From contig JAQTPL010000023.1 in assembly GCA_028712895.1 (NCBI GenBank), positions 1-32,394 of the forward strand: a stretch of DNA of 32,394 nt, written 5' to 3'. Position numbers and translations under genes: made by a program. The notes under the pieces were generated by a model, which was given only the letters and a program-made list of their open reading frames with translations, searched no databases and was not told where the DNA came from. Position 1 is the first letter of the stretch; each line of letters starts with the position of its first letter. This document shows positions 8,696 to 16,887 of the stretch, in pieces. The DNA is from a bacterium (GTDB taxonomy: Bacteria; CAYTYR01; UBA6262).

Positions 8696-9801
8696 TAAAT
8701 TCTCGGGACTCGTGCTGAAATACCGCATATTATTTCGTAACTGATAGTCTTGGCCCATTCTGCCACTTCATTGACGCTGATAGTTTCCGGGCCCTGCTTG
8801 CCGACCAGGACAACTTCTTCGCCAATATCAATACCTTTCATACCAGTCAGGTCGATCATGCACATATCCATGCAGACCCGGCCAATAACCGGCACTCTTT
8901 TGCCTTGTACCAATACCATCGCCCTGTTAGAAAGGCTCCGGACATAACCATCGGCATACCCGATAGGCAACGTCCCGATGAAAGAATTCCGTTTGGTAAT
9001 GAAAGTGCGGCCGTAACTTATACTGTTACCCTGGGACAAGCGTTTTAGATAAACGATCTTTGTTTTTAAGCTCAATACCGGATACAAGGCAATCTGTTTT
9101 TCTGCTCCTTTGAATGGCGCCAGGCCGTACATCATTAAGCCGGGACGCACCATATTGAGCGGATAATTCCTGTATTTCAAGATCGCAGCGCTGCCGCTGA
9201 CATGTTTATATTTCACGGTAATTTTTGCCTGTTCCAATTCCTTAATGATCCTGGTAAATATTTCTATTTGCTGGCGGGAATATACTTCATCATCTTCAGC
9301 CGAAGCCAAATGAGTATATATTCCTTCCATTTCAATGAAGGGCAGGGCTTTAATCTTCCTGATGGTAGCTACCGCAGACAGGGGACGGATACCGATCCTT
9401 CCCATACCTGTATCTACCTTAAGGTGAAATTTTATTTTTTGCTTATGTTTTGCGGCGATGCGGGAAAGAGAACGGGCGCCGGCCAAGCTGGCAATAGTGG
9501 GGATCAGGTTATATTCCAGGACATACTTAAAATTGTTAAAAGGAAAGATACTGCCTAATATTAAGAGCGGCGCTTTTATCCCCGCTTTGCGTAAGGTTAT
9601 AGCTTCTTCGATCAAAGCTACTCCCAAATAACAGCGATATTTTTCGCAAACCTTGGCCACTGCCAATGCGCCATGGCCATAAGCATCTGCTTTGACAATA
9701 GCCAGGATTTTTGTCTGCCGGCCTATTTTCCGGCTGATGTTTTTAAGATTCTGGGCAAGGGCTGGCACATTTATCTCGGCCCAAGTCGGTCTTAAGAGCA
9801 A
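8680..9801 (-). CDS. alr: Alanine racemase
   Basis: PLP enzyme interconverting L- and D-alanine for peptidoglycan. It has 373 residues, normal length. The PLP lysine is K37 in IVKADAYGHG, and SISYGRTF followed by GTLPIGYADG carries the C-terminal-domain catalytic tyrosine region; VCMDMCMID is also a family motif. The start codon is TTG at 9801, supported by GGAG 6 nt upstream. The last three residues (YSS) and the TAG stop are encoded by the TAGCTCG-type array, so the original C-terminus may have been altered. The gene sits 30 bp downstream of dnaB. Confidence 0.96.
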   Translation of the reverse strand: MLLRPTWAEINVPALAQNLKNISRKIGRQTKILAIVKADAYGHGALAVAKVCEKYRCYLGVALIEEAITLRKAGIKAPLLILGSIFPFNNFKYVLEYNLIPTIASLAGARSLSRIAAKHKQKIKFHLKVDTGMGRIGIRPLSAVATIRKIKALPFIEMEGIYTHLASAEDDEVYSRQQIEIFTRIIKELEQAKITVKYKHVSGSAAILKYRNYPLNMVRPGLMMYGLAPFKGAEKQIALYPVLSLKTKIVYLKRLSQGNSISYGRTFITKRNSFIGTLPIGYADGYVRSLSNRAMVLVQGKRVPVIGRVCMDMCMIDLTGMKGIDIGEEVVLVGKQGPETISVNEVAEWAKTISYEIICGISARVPRIYKYSS

Positions 9802-9831
9802 CGCCTTCTCCTTAGCGGTTACTGTACCTGT

Positions 9832-11208
9832 TTATTTTACCGCAGCGTACTGCGGTTGCTGCTGTAAGTTTTCAAAGCGGGCAAATTCTTCCAGGAAATT
9901 CAGCTTTATGATACCCGTAGGGCCGTTCCTTTGTTTGCCGATAATTATTTCCGCTACCCCTTTTTCATCGGGTAATACTTCCTGGTTCTGTTGCCGTTTA
10001 TAATATTCTTCCCGGTAAATAAAAGCTACCAGGTCAGCATCCTGCTCAATCGCCCCGGATTCCCGCAAATCTGCCAGTTGCGGACGCTTACCTTCGGTAC
10101 GTTTCTCCGGGGAACGGTTCAACTGGGATAAAGCTATTACCGGGACTTGCAGTTCTTTAGATAATATTTTGAGCGCGCGGGTAATATCGGAAATATCTTG
10201 TTGGCGGTATTCGATACGACCGCTCCGGCCAGGCATGAGTTGCAGATAATCAATAACAACCAGGCCTAAACCATGCTCATGTTTTAACCGCCTGGAGCGG
10301 GCTTTCATTTCCAGCACAGACAAAGATGGCGAATCATCAATAAATAAAGGCGCTTCCACCAGACGGCTGGCGGCATTAGTAATGCTCACCCATTCGTTTT
10401 TTGCGGAAAATCCCCCGCGGAGTTTTTGCATGCTGACTTTGGCCTCAGAACAAAGCAATCTCATAGCTAAGTCTTTGCAGGACATCTCCAGGCTAAAAAA
10501 GGCTACCGGGATCTTCTGCTCAATAGCCGCATGCATGGATATACCCAGGACCAGGCTGGTTTTACCCATACTCGGCCGACCAGCTATGATCACCAGGTTG
10601 CCTGGCTGCAAGCCGGAAGTTTTTTCGTCAAATTCGTAGAATCCGGTCGGCACCCCGGTTACCATCCGGTTACCGGTTGTCTTTTCCAGCTCATCAATAG
10701 TATCATTGACTAAATCTTTCATGGCCAGGAAACCAGTCCCGATCTTCCTGTCGGCGATCTTAAAAATAGCTTCCTCCGCCTTATCGATCAGGGTTTCCAC
10801 TTCTTCGGAATCATCATAAGAAATAGAAACTATATTCGTAGCGGTTTCAATGAGCTTGCGCAGCATGCTTTTTTCGTGGACTATTTTAGCATACGTTTCC
10901 ACATGCGCTGCAGTAGTGACGCTATTGATCAGGCTGGTGATATAGGCACCGCCCCCTACTTCCTTAAAATTCGACTGTTTTTTTAATTCATCGCTTAACG
11001 TCAAGGCATCGACTGCCTCACCTTTATCGTATAGCGATAATATAGTTTGATAGATCAGCTGATGGGCTTCTTTATAAAAATCGCCTGTCTGCAGGATCTC
11101 AATAGTTTTAGGAATAGCTTCTCTTTCGATCAGCATTGATCCTAAAACAGCTTTTTCCGCGTCCAGGTTCTGCGGTGGTATCTTGTCAATAAGAGATCTC
11201 TCAGCCAT
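9832..11208 (-). CDS. dnaB: Replicative DNA helicase
   Basis: Hexameric helicase that unwinds the replication fork. The 458 residues are full length. The N-terminal DnaB domain (about 12-115) is followed by the RecA-like core with Walker A GRPSMGKT at 210-217, Walker B in LVVIDYLQLM, and the RQQDISDITRALK and QLNRS motifs. No intein interrupts the Walker A site. It lies 22 bp downstream of rplI, the rplI-dnaB order known from Bacillus. Confidence 0.98.
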   Translation of the reverse strand: MAERSLIDKIPPQNLDAEKAVLGSMLIEREAIPKTIEILQTGDFYKEAHQLIYQTILSLYDKGEAVDALTLSDELKKQSNFKEVGGGAYITSLINSVTTAAHVETYAKIVHEKSMLRKLIETATNIVSISYDDSEEVETLIDKAEEAIFKIADRKIGTGFLAMKDLVNDTIDELEKTTGNRMVTGVPTGFYEFDEKTSGLQPGNLVIIAGRPSMGKTSLVLGISMHAAIEQKIPVAFFSLEMSCKDLAMRLLCSEAKVSMQKLRGGFSAKNEWVSITNAASRLVEAPLFIDDSPSLSVLEMKARSRRLKHEHGLGLVVIDYLQLMPGRSGRIEYRQQDISDITRALKILSKELQVPVIALSQLNRSPEKRTEGKRPQLADLRESGAIEQDADLVAFIYREEYYKRQQNQEVLPDEKGVAEIIIGKQRNGPTGIIKLNFLEEFARFENLQQQPQYAAVK

Positions 11209-11230
11209 AAACTTACCTTTCCACAGGGAC

Positions 11231-11674
11231 TTACTCTTTCACTACCAATACTTTCAGCTTTGGCAAAATATCGCTAGTTAAACGGATCGGCACATGATAC
11301 AAACCAAGTTCCTTGATCGGTTTTTCTATTTCGATCAATTTTTTATCTATAACCAATCCTTCCTTCTTTAAGGCGTCCTGCAGGTCCTGGCTGGTCACTG
11401 AACCAAACAGCTTATCTCCTTCCCCTGCTTTTACTTTCAAGGTACAAGATATTTTTTCAATTTTCTCGGCAATTATTTTGGCTTCTTCGCGATGCTTGGC
11501 CAGGTGTTTGGCTTCTACTTTTTTTATTTCTTCATACCTGAGCATATTGTGGGTAGTAGCTTCCAATGCCAGGGCCTGCGGGAACAGGAAATTGCGGGCA
11601 TACCCTGCGGAAACATCCACGATCTCGCCCTTATTGCCAACCTTAGGGATATTATCTTTCATTATTACCTTCAT
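11231..11674 (-). CDS. rplI: 50S ribosomal protein L9
   Basis: Large-subunit protein that binds 23S rRNA. It has 147 residues, the normal length. The N-terminal domain signature (MKVIMKDNIPKVGNKGEIV, then VSAGYARNFLFPQ) is canonical, followed by the connecting helix and the C-terminal domain. A GGAGG sits 4 nt before the ATG. Neighbours are dnaB downstream and the YybS-like membrane protein upstream; in Bacillus gdpP lies between yybS and rplI, but not here. Confidence 0.98.
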   Translation of the reverse strand: MKVIMKDNIPKVGNKGEIVDVSAGYARNFLFPQALALEATTHNMLRYEEIKKVEAKHLAKHREEAKIIAEKIEKISCTLKVKAGEGDKLFGSVTSQDLQDALKKEGLVIDKKLIEIEKPIKELGLYHVPIRLTSDILPKLKVLVVKE

Positions 11675-11690
11675 TAATCCTCCAATATTA

Positions 11691-11744
11691 GTCGCTGGTC
11701 GCTGGTTACTAGTTAAAACTATTTAAACTAGCTGATAGCAACTG
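11691..11744. repeat. Heptamer array, GTCGCTG type (yybS-rplI gap)
   Basis: Two perfect GTCGCTG units at 11691-11704 are followed by GTTACTA and GTTAAAA. An inverted, degenerate arm lies at 11722-11744 (reverse complement begins CAGTTGCTATCAGC). The TAG stop of the upstream membrane protein (11728-11730) and its last four residues are read from this arm. Confidence 0.7.
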
Positions 11745-12681
11745 TCTTATTTATTTTTCTAAAATTTATCCAGAAATCTAACAGGCCAAATAGCGCCATA
11801 ACGAACCAGAGGTCCCGATTGAGAGCCACCAGGAAATAAAATAACACCTGCGGCAATTTACCAGCTTTGGCTTTATGGAAGTAGTAGTTAGCTATGCTCA
11901 ATCCCTGGATAAAATAAGCAAAACCAACAACTACCAAAATACTCAATAAACCGCTGTAAAGCCAGTACTGCTGGGCAACTTTTAAGATCTTATCACTGAC
12001 CAGTAAGCCACTGGGGACAATAACTCCCCAGACTAGCCAGTCGGGACACTGCCATTGCCGCAGTGCCGGCAATGATCTGACAGTGATGCCCAAACGGCGC
12101 AATAGCTTGCTGACTATTAGATAATCTATATAGACAGCAAACCAGATGCTGATCGCCAGCAGGGAAGGCCAAATAAGTTCAAGGATCCCGAGTATTCGCC
12201 AGCTATTGCGCTTGATCAGGGATAATTCTTCGGGGCCAACCCCGCGGTTTTTATAAAACTGGTAAGCTTTATCCAGAGAATCACGCAATATCTGCTGCAT
12301 TTCTAAGGAAAAATTTAACTGCCCTACCTGCTCTAAAATAACTATCAACAGCACTAGACAGCCAAGCAATAAGGTCGTACTTAGAATTATTACAGGCCAG
12401 ACTTTAGTATCCTTTTTTATTAAGATACCCATGGCCAATGCCGGTATGCCGGCAACCAGCAGGAAAATCAGGCTGATAAAATTAATCCCGGATAGCAGCC
12501 AAATAGCTAAAGCAGCGAATACCATACCCCCAACCGCATATCTCGTACCTTTAAGGCAGTAAAGTAGCACCAACGGGATTAAAGCCAAAAAAGTCAGCGG
12601 CGGCCAAAATAATACTATACTGGCTAATATTAAAACTGTCAAGAGACGATATGAATATGCCATGTTAAACCACGAGAACAT
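11728..12681 (-). CDS. YybS-like (DUF2232) multi-pass membrane protein
   Basis: Predicted inner-membrane protein of about 317 residues with roughly eight hydrophobic segments, including LLTVLILASIVLFW near the N-terminus and a C-terminal run around YFLVALNRDLWFVMALFGLL. The family is recognised from membrane topology and from position between rpsR and rplI, as in Firmicutes; no catalytic motif is visible and the function is unknown. The start is uncertain: ATG at 12681 lies 2 nt after the rpsR stop, ATG at 12663 is also possible, and neither has a good ribosome binding site. A longer frame to 12765 lies inside rpsR and is rejected. The C-terminal VAIS and the TAG stop come from a heptamer array. 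Confidence 0.75.
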   Translation of the reverse strand: MFSWFNMAYSYRLLTVLILASIVLFWPPLTFLALIPLVLLYCLKGTRYAVGGMVFAALAIWLLSGINFISLIFLLVAGIPALAMGILIKKDTKVWPVIILSTTLLLGCLVLLIVILEQVGQLNFSLEMQQILRDSLDKAYQFYKNRGVGPEELSLIKRNSWRILGILELIWPSLLAISIWFAVYIDYLIVSKLLRRLGITVRSLPALRQWQCPDWLVWGVIVPSGLLVSDKILKVAQQYWLYSGLLSILVVVGFAYFIQGLSIANYYFHKAKAGKLPQVLFYFLVALNRDLWFVMALFGLLDFWINFRKINKTVAIS

Positions 12682-12683
12682 CT

Positions 12684-12968
12684 TTATGAAGTGGCGTAAG
12701 GTAATAAAGCTACTGCCCGGGCTCTTTTGACTGCCCGGATGACGGAACGTTGATGACGCGCGCAATTACCAGTAACACGGCGTGGTAATATCTTGCCGCG
12801 TTCAGTCACAAAATTCCTTAAGAGCCCTATATTTTTAAAATCTATTTCTTCCTTATTAGCGCAAAAACGGCAGGGCTTACGCCTGAATTGTCCCCGGCGT
12901 CCCCCTGGTCCGCCTTCACGCCGCGGTCCGGATGGTCTTGATGCTGGTTTTGGTCTGGCTGAATACAT
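12684..12968 (-). CDS. rpsR: 30S ribosomal protein S18
   Basis: Small-subunit protein that pairs with S6 on the platform. It has 94 residues, somewhat longer than the usual 75-80 because of a Gly/Arg/Pro-rich N-terminal tail (residues 1-28). The core matches the family: [18 protein letters not shown], then [19 protein letters not shown] and [15 protein letters not shown]33 and C36 form a CxxC. GGGGAAG precedes the ATG. It is separated from ssb by a TAGCGTA-type array, where Bacillus has a short plain gap. Confidence 0.97.
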   Translation of the reverse strand: MYSARPKPASRPSGPRREGGPGGRRGQFRRKPCRFCANKEEIDFKNIGLLRNFVTERGKILPRRVTGNCARHQRSVIRAVKRARAVALLPYATS

Positions 12969-12989
12969 TAAACTTCCCCCTTATTAATC

Positions 12990-13062
12990 AGCGTATAGCG
13001 GGTAGCGTTTAGCGTATAGATCTTGTTTTTCTATCCGCTTTACGCTCTACGCTTAACGCTAG
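12990..13062. repeat. Heptamer array in inverted arms, TAGCGTA type (rpsR-ssb gap)
   Basis: Arm one (12990-13021) has units AGCGTA, TAGCGGG, TAGCGTT and TAGCGTA. Arm two (13031-13062) carries the inverted units. The unit order in arm one (GCGGG then TAGCGTT) is the same as in the array at 3891, so the two arrays are related and not merely similar in composition. The loop is about 9 nt and T-rich. Confidence 0.8.
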
Positions 13063-13064
13063 TT

Positions 13065-13505
13065 TTAGAATGGTATTTCTTCGTCCAAGTTCTCTTCTTC
13101 GGTTTTAGCACTTTTGGTCGGAGCTTCTTTGGCCCATTTTGTCCCGTCTTTATCTGCTGCTTCCTGCCCCTTAGCCCGGTCGAGGAACTGGACTTGTTGT
13201 GCCACTACTTTTAGTTTGCTCTTTTTAGTGCCATCATTTTTATCTTCCCAGGAATCCTGCTGCAGACGGCCTTCGATATAAACTGAGCTGCCTTTGCTTA
13301 AATATTGTTTGATCAGTTCAGCTTGTTTGCCCCAGGCTACTATAGGAATAAAATCCGTTTTCTCCTGTGACTGCCCGGCTTTATCTTTATAGCGCTGGTT
13401 AATAGCGATGGTAAACTCTATTACCGCTTGCCCGCCAGGGATATAGCGTAACTCCAAATCACGGGTAATGTTGCCGATCAATATTACCTTATTTGCGTTG
13501 GCCAC
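13065..13505 (-). CDS. ssb: Single-stranded DNA-binding protein
   Basis: Coats single-stranded DNA during replication and repair. It has 146 residues: an OB-fold (about 1-105, starting ANANKVILIGNITRDLELRY, with VEGRLQ-type strand as YIEGRLQQDSWEDK), a low-complexity linker, and the acidic tip ENLDEEIPF that recruits partner proteins. The start codon is GTG at 13505, with GGAGG 9 nt upstream, overlapping the rpsF stop region; rpsF ends 4 nt upstream. The rpsF-ssb-rpsR order is widely conserved. Confidence 0.97.
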   Translation of the reverse strand: MANANKVILIGNITRDLELRYIPGGQAVIEFTIAINQRYKDKAGQSQEKTDFIPIVAWGKQAELIKQYLSKGSSVYIEGRLQQDSWEDKNDGTKKSKLKVVAQQVQFLDRAKGQEAADKDGTKWAKEAPTKSAKTEEENLDEEIPF

Positions 13506-13509
13506 GTAA

Positions 13510-13872
13510 CTAACCCTCCACTTTCGGTTCGGCAGAAGCTGCCGGAGCCACCTTCACTTTCTCTTTCTTAGGCTTGATCCTTCTGGGTTTTCTTACTTTG
13601 GTGGTAATAGAACGAATGATCCCATCGGTTACTTGATAGGTTTTCTTCAGGCTGTTTACTATTTCCGGGGCAACCTTAAAATTCAAATAAACGAAAAATC
13701 CGTCCCGGTATTTCTTCACCTGGAAAGCTGTTTTCTTAATACCCCATTTATCCGCATGAAGTACTTCCCCGTTACTGGACGTAATAATTTTCTCGAATTT
13801 GGCGATCAATTTATCTATTTCTTCAGCCGCTAGATCCGGCCTGAAAATAATAATGCTTTCATAACTATGCAT
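13510..13872 (-). CDS. rpsF: 30S ribosomal protein S6
   Basis: Small-subunit protein that forms a heterodimer with S18. It has 120 residues when started at 13872 (MHSYESIIIFRPDL), where GAGGAGG lies 9 nt upstream; a frame running on to 14025 crosses the promoter and is rejected. The ferredoxin-like fold signatures are IIIFRPDLA, the WGIKKTAFQVKKYRDGFFVYLNF segment in the middle third, and VTDGIIRSITTKV. A Lys/Pro-rich tail follows. It is the first gene behind the 13997-14025 promoter and likely autoregulated through its leader. Confidence 0.96.
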   Translation of the reverse strand: MHSYESIIIFRPDLAAEEIDKLIAKFEKIITSSNGEVLHADKWGIKKTAFQVKKYRDGFFVYLNFKVAPEIVNSLKKTYQVTDGIIRSITTKVRKPRRIKPKKEKVKVAPAASAEPKVEG

Positions 13873-13931
13873 CCTGCTCAACCTCCTCATAATGTGAAAC
13901 TGGATTATTATATGTAAACGCTCATTATCGA

Positions 13932-13972
13932 CCGGATACCTGCCTTGTTGCCTCAGCCGACAGGTTACCCGG
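13932..13972 (-). promoter_or_regulatory. Candidate S6:S18-binding leader hairpin of rpsF
   Basis: The rpsF leader RNA (about 118 nt) contains a 41-nt stem-loop. An outer CCGG pairs with CCGG and an inner ACCTGTC pairs with GGCAGGT, separated by a small internal bulge. The 3' side reads GGTATCCGG, reminiscent of the 16S rRNA site bound by S6 and S18. Leaders of this kind bound by the S6:S18 complex are known upstream of rpsF. The fold is visible; the regulatory role is inferred. Confidence 0.4.
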
Positions 13973-13996
13973 AATAAACGTACCATATCTTTGTTA

Positions 13997-14025
13997 ATTC
14001 TACTATAGAAACTGCCTTTTGGCAA
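13997..14025 (-). promoter_or_regulatory. Sigma70-type promoter for rpsF operon
   Basis: TTGCCA (14025-14020) and TAGAAT (14002-13997) are separated by exactly 17 nt, each with one mismatch to consensus. Transcription would begin near 13990 and read rpsF, ssb and onward. The gap 13873-14097 (225 bp) is the longest in the window and the only long one without a tandem array. Confidence 0.7.
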
Positions 14026-14097
14026 GGTATTTAACCACTTAAGATCCGAGAATTGGCCTTTTTCGTCATATTCTCACAACCAATCCCGGAACTTGAG

Positions 14098-16152
14098 TTA
14101 CCGGCCAAATAAGGCAAAAAGAGCAACGTGTAATTTAAAAATAAGCGGCGACAAGACCAAAGAAACAACAGCCATCAGCTTTAATAAGATATTCAAGCTG
14201 GGGCCAGCAGTGTCTTTAAATGGATCCCCGACTGTATCGCCGATCACAGCAGCCTTATGCGCGTCTGAGCCCTTACCGCCCAGGTTACCGGCTTCAATAT
14301 ACTTTTTGGAATTATCCCAAGCCCCGCCGGCATTGGAAAAAAAGATAGCCAATGGGACACCGGAAACAAGTGATCCAACCAGCAGGCCGCCTAAAGCAGC
14401 TGGACTGATGAAGATCCCGACCGCAACCGGTATAATTATGGCCATCACACTGGGGAAAACCATCTTTTGCAGGGCAAAAGCCGTGGTAATATCAACGCAT
14501 CTGGCATAATCTGGCTTAGCTTTGCCTTCCATCAAACCAGGTATTTCCTTGAATTGGCGGCGCACTTCTTCCACCACCTTAAAAGCCGCTTCTCCCACTG
14601 CTTGCATGGCCTTGGAAGAGAAAAAGAAAGGAACCATTCCGCCAATAAACATGCCTGCTACAACAGTTGCATTCATGGCATCAATACTGAGCAAGCTGAT
14701 GACCTGGCTATACGCCACAAATAACGCCAAAGCAGTCAGGGCTGCCGAACCGATGGCAAATCCTTTGCTGATAGCCGCGGTCGTATTACCTACAGCGTCC
14801 AAGGTCTCGCAACGTTTCCTGACTTCCGGTCCCATATGGGCCATTTCCGCAATACCCGCGGCGTTATCCGCAATCGGGCCATAGGCATCCACTGCTACGG
14901 TCATACCGGTAATGGAAAGCATCCCGATAGCAGAAAGAGCGATACCGAAAATACCGGCAAAATAATACGAAATTATGGTCGCCAAAGCGATCACTACCAA
15001 TGGTATAACGGTACTGTTCATCGCTATAGCCATACCTTCTATGATCACGGTAGCCGGACCGGTTTTGGCATTATCCGCGATCTTCTCAACAGTTTTTCCG
15101 CTGGTAAAATATTCTGCTACAAAACCAACGATCATCCCGGCCAGTAAACCGGAAAGCACTGCCCAGAAAAGATTCAAACTGCCATACCAGAGATGCGTAC
15201 AAGCATAGGCTCCTACAATTAACAACACAGCGCTCACGATCATGCCCATGCGCAAAGCAGTCTGCGGATCGGTTTTTTCGTCAGTCCGGACAAAAAAGAC
15301 CCCAATAATGGTAGCCACAATACCTATCGCAGAAAGCAACATGGAAAGCATTACACCTTTAGTCCCCACGTCCATGGTCGTCACCGCGATCACCAATGCT
15401 GAAACAATAGCGCCTATATAAGATTCAAAGAGGTCCGCTCCCATGCCCGCGACATCACCGACATTGTCACCGACATTGTCCGCGATCACTGCCGGATTGC
15501 GCGGGTCATCTTCAGGAATACCTTTTTCTACTTTACCAACGAGGTCAGCCCCTACATCCGCGGCTTTGGTATAGATCCCGCCGCCGACACGGGCAAACAA
15601 GGCTACGGAACTGGCACCCATGGAAAAGCCGGCAATGAGCTGGGTCGCCTCAAAGATCGCCAAAGATAAATTGGCCTGGTGCTGCAGAGCATGCCAGATA
15701 TATATTATGTAAATCAAGGAAAGCCCGAAAAGACCGATCCCTACGACATTCATGCCCATTACTGCGCCGCCGGGGAAAGCTACCCCGATGGCTTCATTAT
15801 AACTCTTGCTCGCTGCCTGGGCAGTCCGGCAATTGGCTTTAGTCGCTATTCTCATCCCTAGATAACCGGCACAAACAGAACAAAATGCTCCAGCTATAAA
15901 AGCAACAGCTGTTTTCTTGGAAATGCCAACAAAAAGGATAACCGCCACGATCAGGACGAAAATCGCTATCGCGCGGTATTCCCTTTTAAGGAAAGCCATG
16001 GCCCCCTGCTGGATAGCTTCGCTTATCTCCTGCATCGCCGGCGTTCCCGGGTCTTTCTTGGCTATCTTCCACGATAAATAAGCTGCAAAAAGAATACCGA
16101 TAAATCCGGTGCCTAACGCGATCAACAACGAAGTCAAATCTTGCCACATCAT
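14098..16152 (-). CDS. hppA: Membrane-bound ion-pumping pyrophosphatase, K+-dependent type
   Basis: Hydrolyses pyrophosphate and pumps H+ or Na+ across the inner membrane. The 684 residues contain about 16 membrane helices. Substrate-binding motifs are [13 protein letters not shown] (197-209) and the [19 protein letters not shown] stretch at 225-243, with [10 protein letters not shown] and [15 protein letters not shown] near the C-terminus. Residues 455-464 read [10 protein letters not shown]: Ala at the position where K+-independent enzymes have Lys, so the enzyme is predicted to need K+. The pumped ion cannot be decided by eye. GAGGAGG precedes the start, about 11 nt away. pth is 46 bp upstream. 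The enzyme would recover energy from pyrophosphate released by neighbours such as IspD, GlmU-like protein and CysS. Confidence 0.95.
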   Translation of the reverse strand: MMWQDLTSLLIALGTGFIGILFAAYLSWKIAKKDPGTPAMQEISEAIQQGAMAFLKREYRAIAIFVLIVAVILFVGISKKTAVAFIAGAFCSVCAGYLGMRIATKANCRTAQAASKSYNEAIGVAFPGGAVMGMNVVGIGLFGLSLIYIIYIWHALQHQANLSLAIFEATQLIAGFSMGASSVALFARVGGGIYTKAADVGADLVGKVEKGIPEDDPRNPAVIADNVGDNVGDVAGMGADLFESYIGAIVSALVIAVTTMDVGTKGVMLSMLLSAIGIVATIIGVFFVRTDEKTDPQTALRMGMIVSAVLLIVGAYACTHLWYGSLNLFWAVLSGLLAGMIVGFVAEYFTSGKTVEKIADNAKTGPATVIIEGMAIAMNSTVIPLVVIALATIISYYFAGIFGIALSAIGMLSITGMTVAVDAYGPIADNAAGIAEMAHMGPEVRKRCETLDAVGNTTAAISKGFAIGSAALTALALFVAYSQVISLLSIDAMNATVVAGMFIGGMVPFFFSSKAMQAVGEAAFKVVEEVRRQFKEIPGLMEGKAKPDYARCVDITTAFALQKMVFPSVMAIIIPVAVGIFISPAALGGLLVGSLVSGVPLAIFFSNAGGAWDNSKKYIEAGNLGGKGSDAHKAAVIGDTVGDPFKDTAGPSLNILLKLMAVVSLVLSPLIFKLHVALFALFGR

Positions 16153-16198
16153 AATACTTTGTTCCTCCTCTTGTTATTTTTAATACTTCCGTAAGATA

Positions 16199-16762
16199 TT
16201 ATTTCTCCCGCAAATTATACCGGTTCATAGTATTTTCAAAACTATGTCCCAGCAAGAATTCAATAGCTTCAGCGGCCCGCACAACTGTTTCTTTGACTAC
16301 TGCCATTTCCTCTTTAGTGAACGCACCTAACACAAAATCAGCATCCTTACTGTCTGCTGTGCCGATCCCGATACGCAACCGTTTAAAATCCGCCGTACCA
16401 AGCTGCTGCACGATGGATTCTAAACCATGGTGCCCGCCGGCTGAACCCTTGGCGCGGAAGCGCAAAACACCCAATTCCAGGTTAAAATCATCAACCACTA
16501 CCAGCAAATGCTCAGCTGTTACTTTATAATAGTTCATGGCCGGTACTATAGCTTCGCCGCTTTTGTTCATATACGTTTGCGGCTTAAGGAGCAGTACTTT
16601 ATGCCTGGCCCGCTCGCCACGGCCGAGAATGGATTCAAATTTATGTTCGTTTAGTTTGATATCCAGCTGGCTGGCTAACTGGTCAAGAACCAGAAAACCG
16701 GCATTATGCCTGGTTTTCTGGTACTCTTTACCCGGATTGCCGAGACCGGCGATGATCCACAT
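16199..16762 (-). CDS. pth: Peptidyl-tRNA hydrolase
   Basis: Releases tRNA from prematurely dropped peptidyl-tRNA. It has 187 residues when started at MWIIAGLGNPG (16762), where GAGG is 6 nt upstream; a start at 16777 is less likely. The catalytic histidine is H19 in KTRHNAGF, and YMNKSGEAI, VVDDFNLELG and GSAGGHHGLES are the family motifs. It follows ctc, the ctc-pth order of Firmicutes. Confidence 0.97.
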   Translation of the reverse strand: MWIIAGLGNPGKEYQKTRHNAGFLVLDQLASQLDIKLNEHKFESILGRGERARHKVLLLKPQTYMNKSGEAIVPAMNYYKVTAEHLLVVVDDFNLELGVLRFRAKGSAGGHHGLESIVQQLGTADFKRLRIGIGTADSKDADFVLGAFTKEEMAVVKETVVRAAEAIEFLLGHSFENTMNRYNLREK

Positions 16763-16778
16763 TTTAAACCTCGTCAAT

Positions 16779-16883
16779 CGGTTACGGGGACGAGGCCCGA
16801 TTAAAGCTTTCTTTTCGGGTCTCGTATCCGTTTACCGTGCACCTAGTTTCTATTCGGGCTTCGTTACCGTATATCGTATACCG
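16779..16883. repeat. Heptamer arrays, GGTATAC type, three arms (pth-ctc gap)
   Basis: Arm 16779-16800 (begins CGGTTACGG, ends GGCCCGA) is nearly complementary to 16815-16837 (begins TCGGGTCTCG, ends TTTACCG), with a 14-nt loop. A third related arm lies at about 16854-16883. Read on the minus strand the units fall in a 7-bp register (GGTATAC, GATATAC, GGTAACG, AAGCCCG). No T-tract follows. Confidence 0.75.
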
Positions 16884-16887
16884 AGAG

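Noticed and set aside
9832-11208. Intein in dnaB or insertion in radA
   Set aside because: Both proteins are normal length and their Walker A regions are continuous.
13031-13062. Arrays as standard intrinsic terminators
   Set aside because: The stems are imperfect and none is followed by a run of T on the transcribed strand, and they often lie between genes that are co-transcribed in other bacteria.
13873-14025. Longer rpsF reading frame to 14025
   Set aside because: It would translate through the promoter and leader hairpin; the family begins at the ATG at 13872, which has GAGGAGG upstream.
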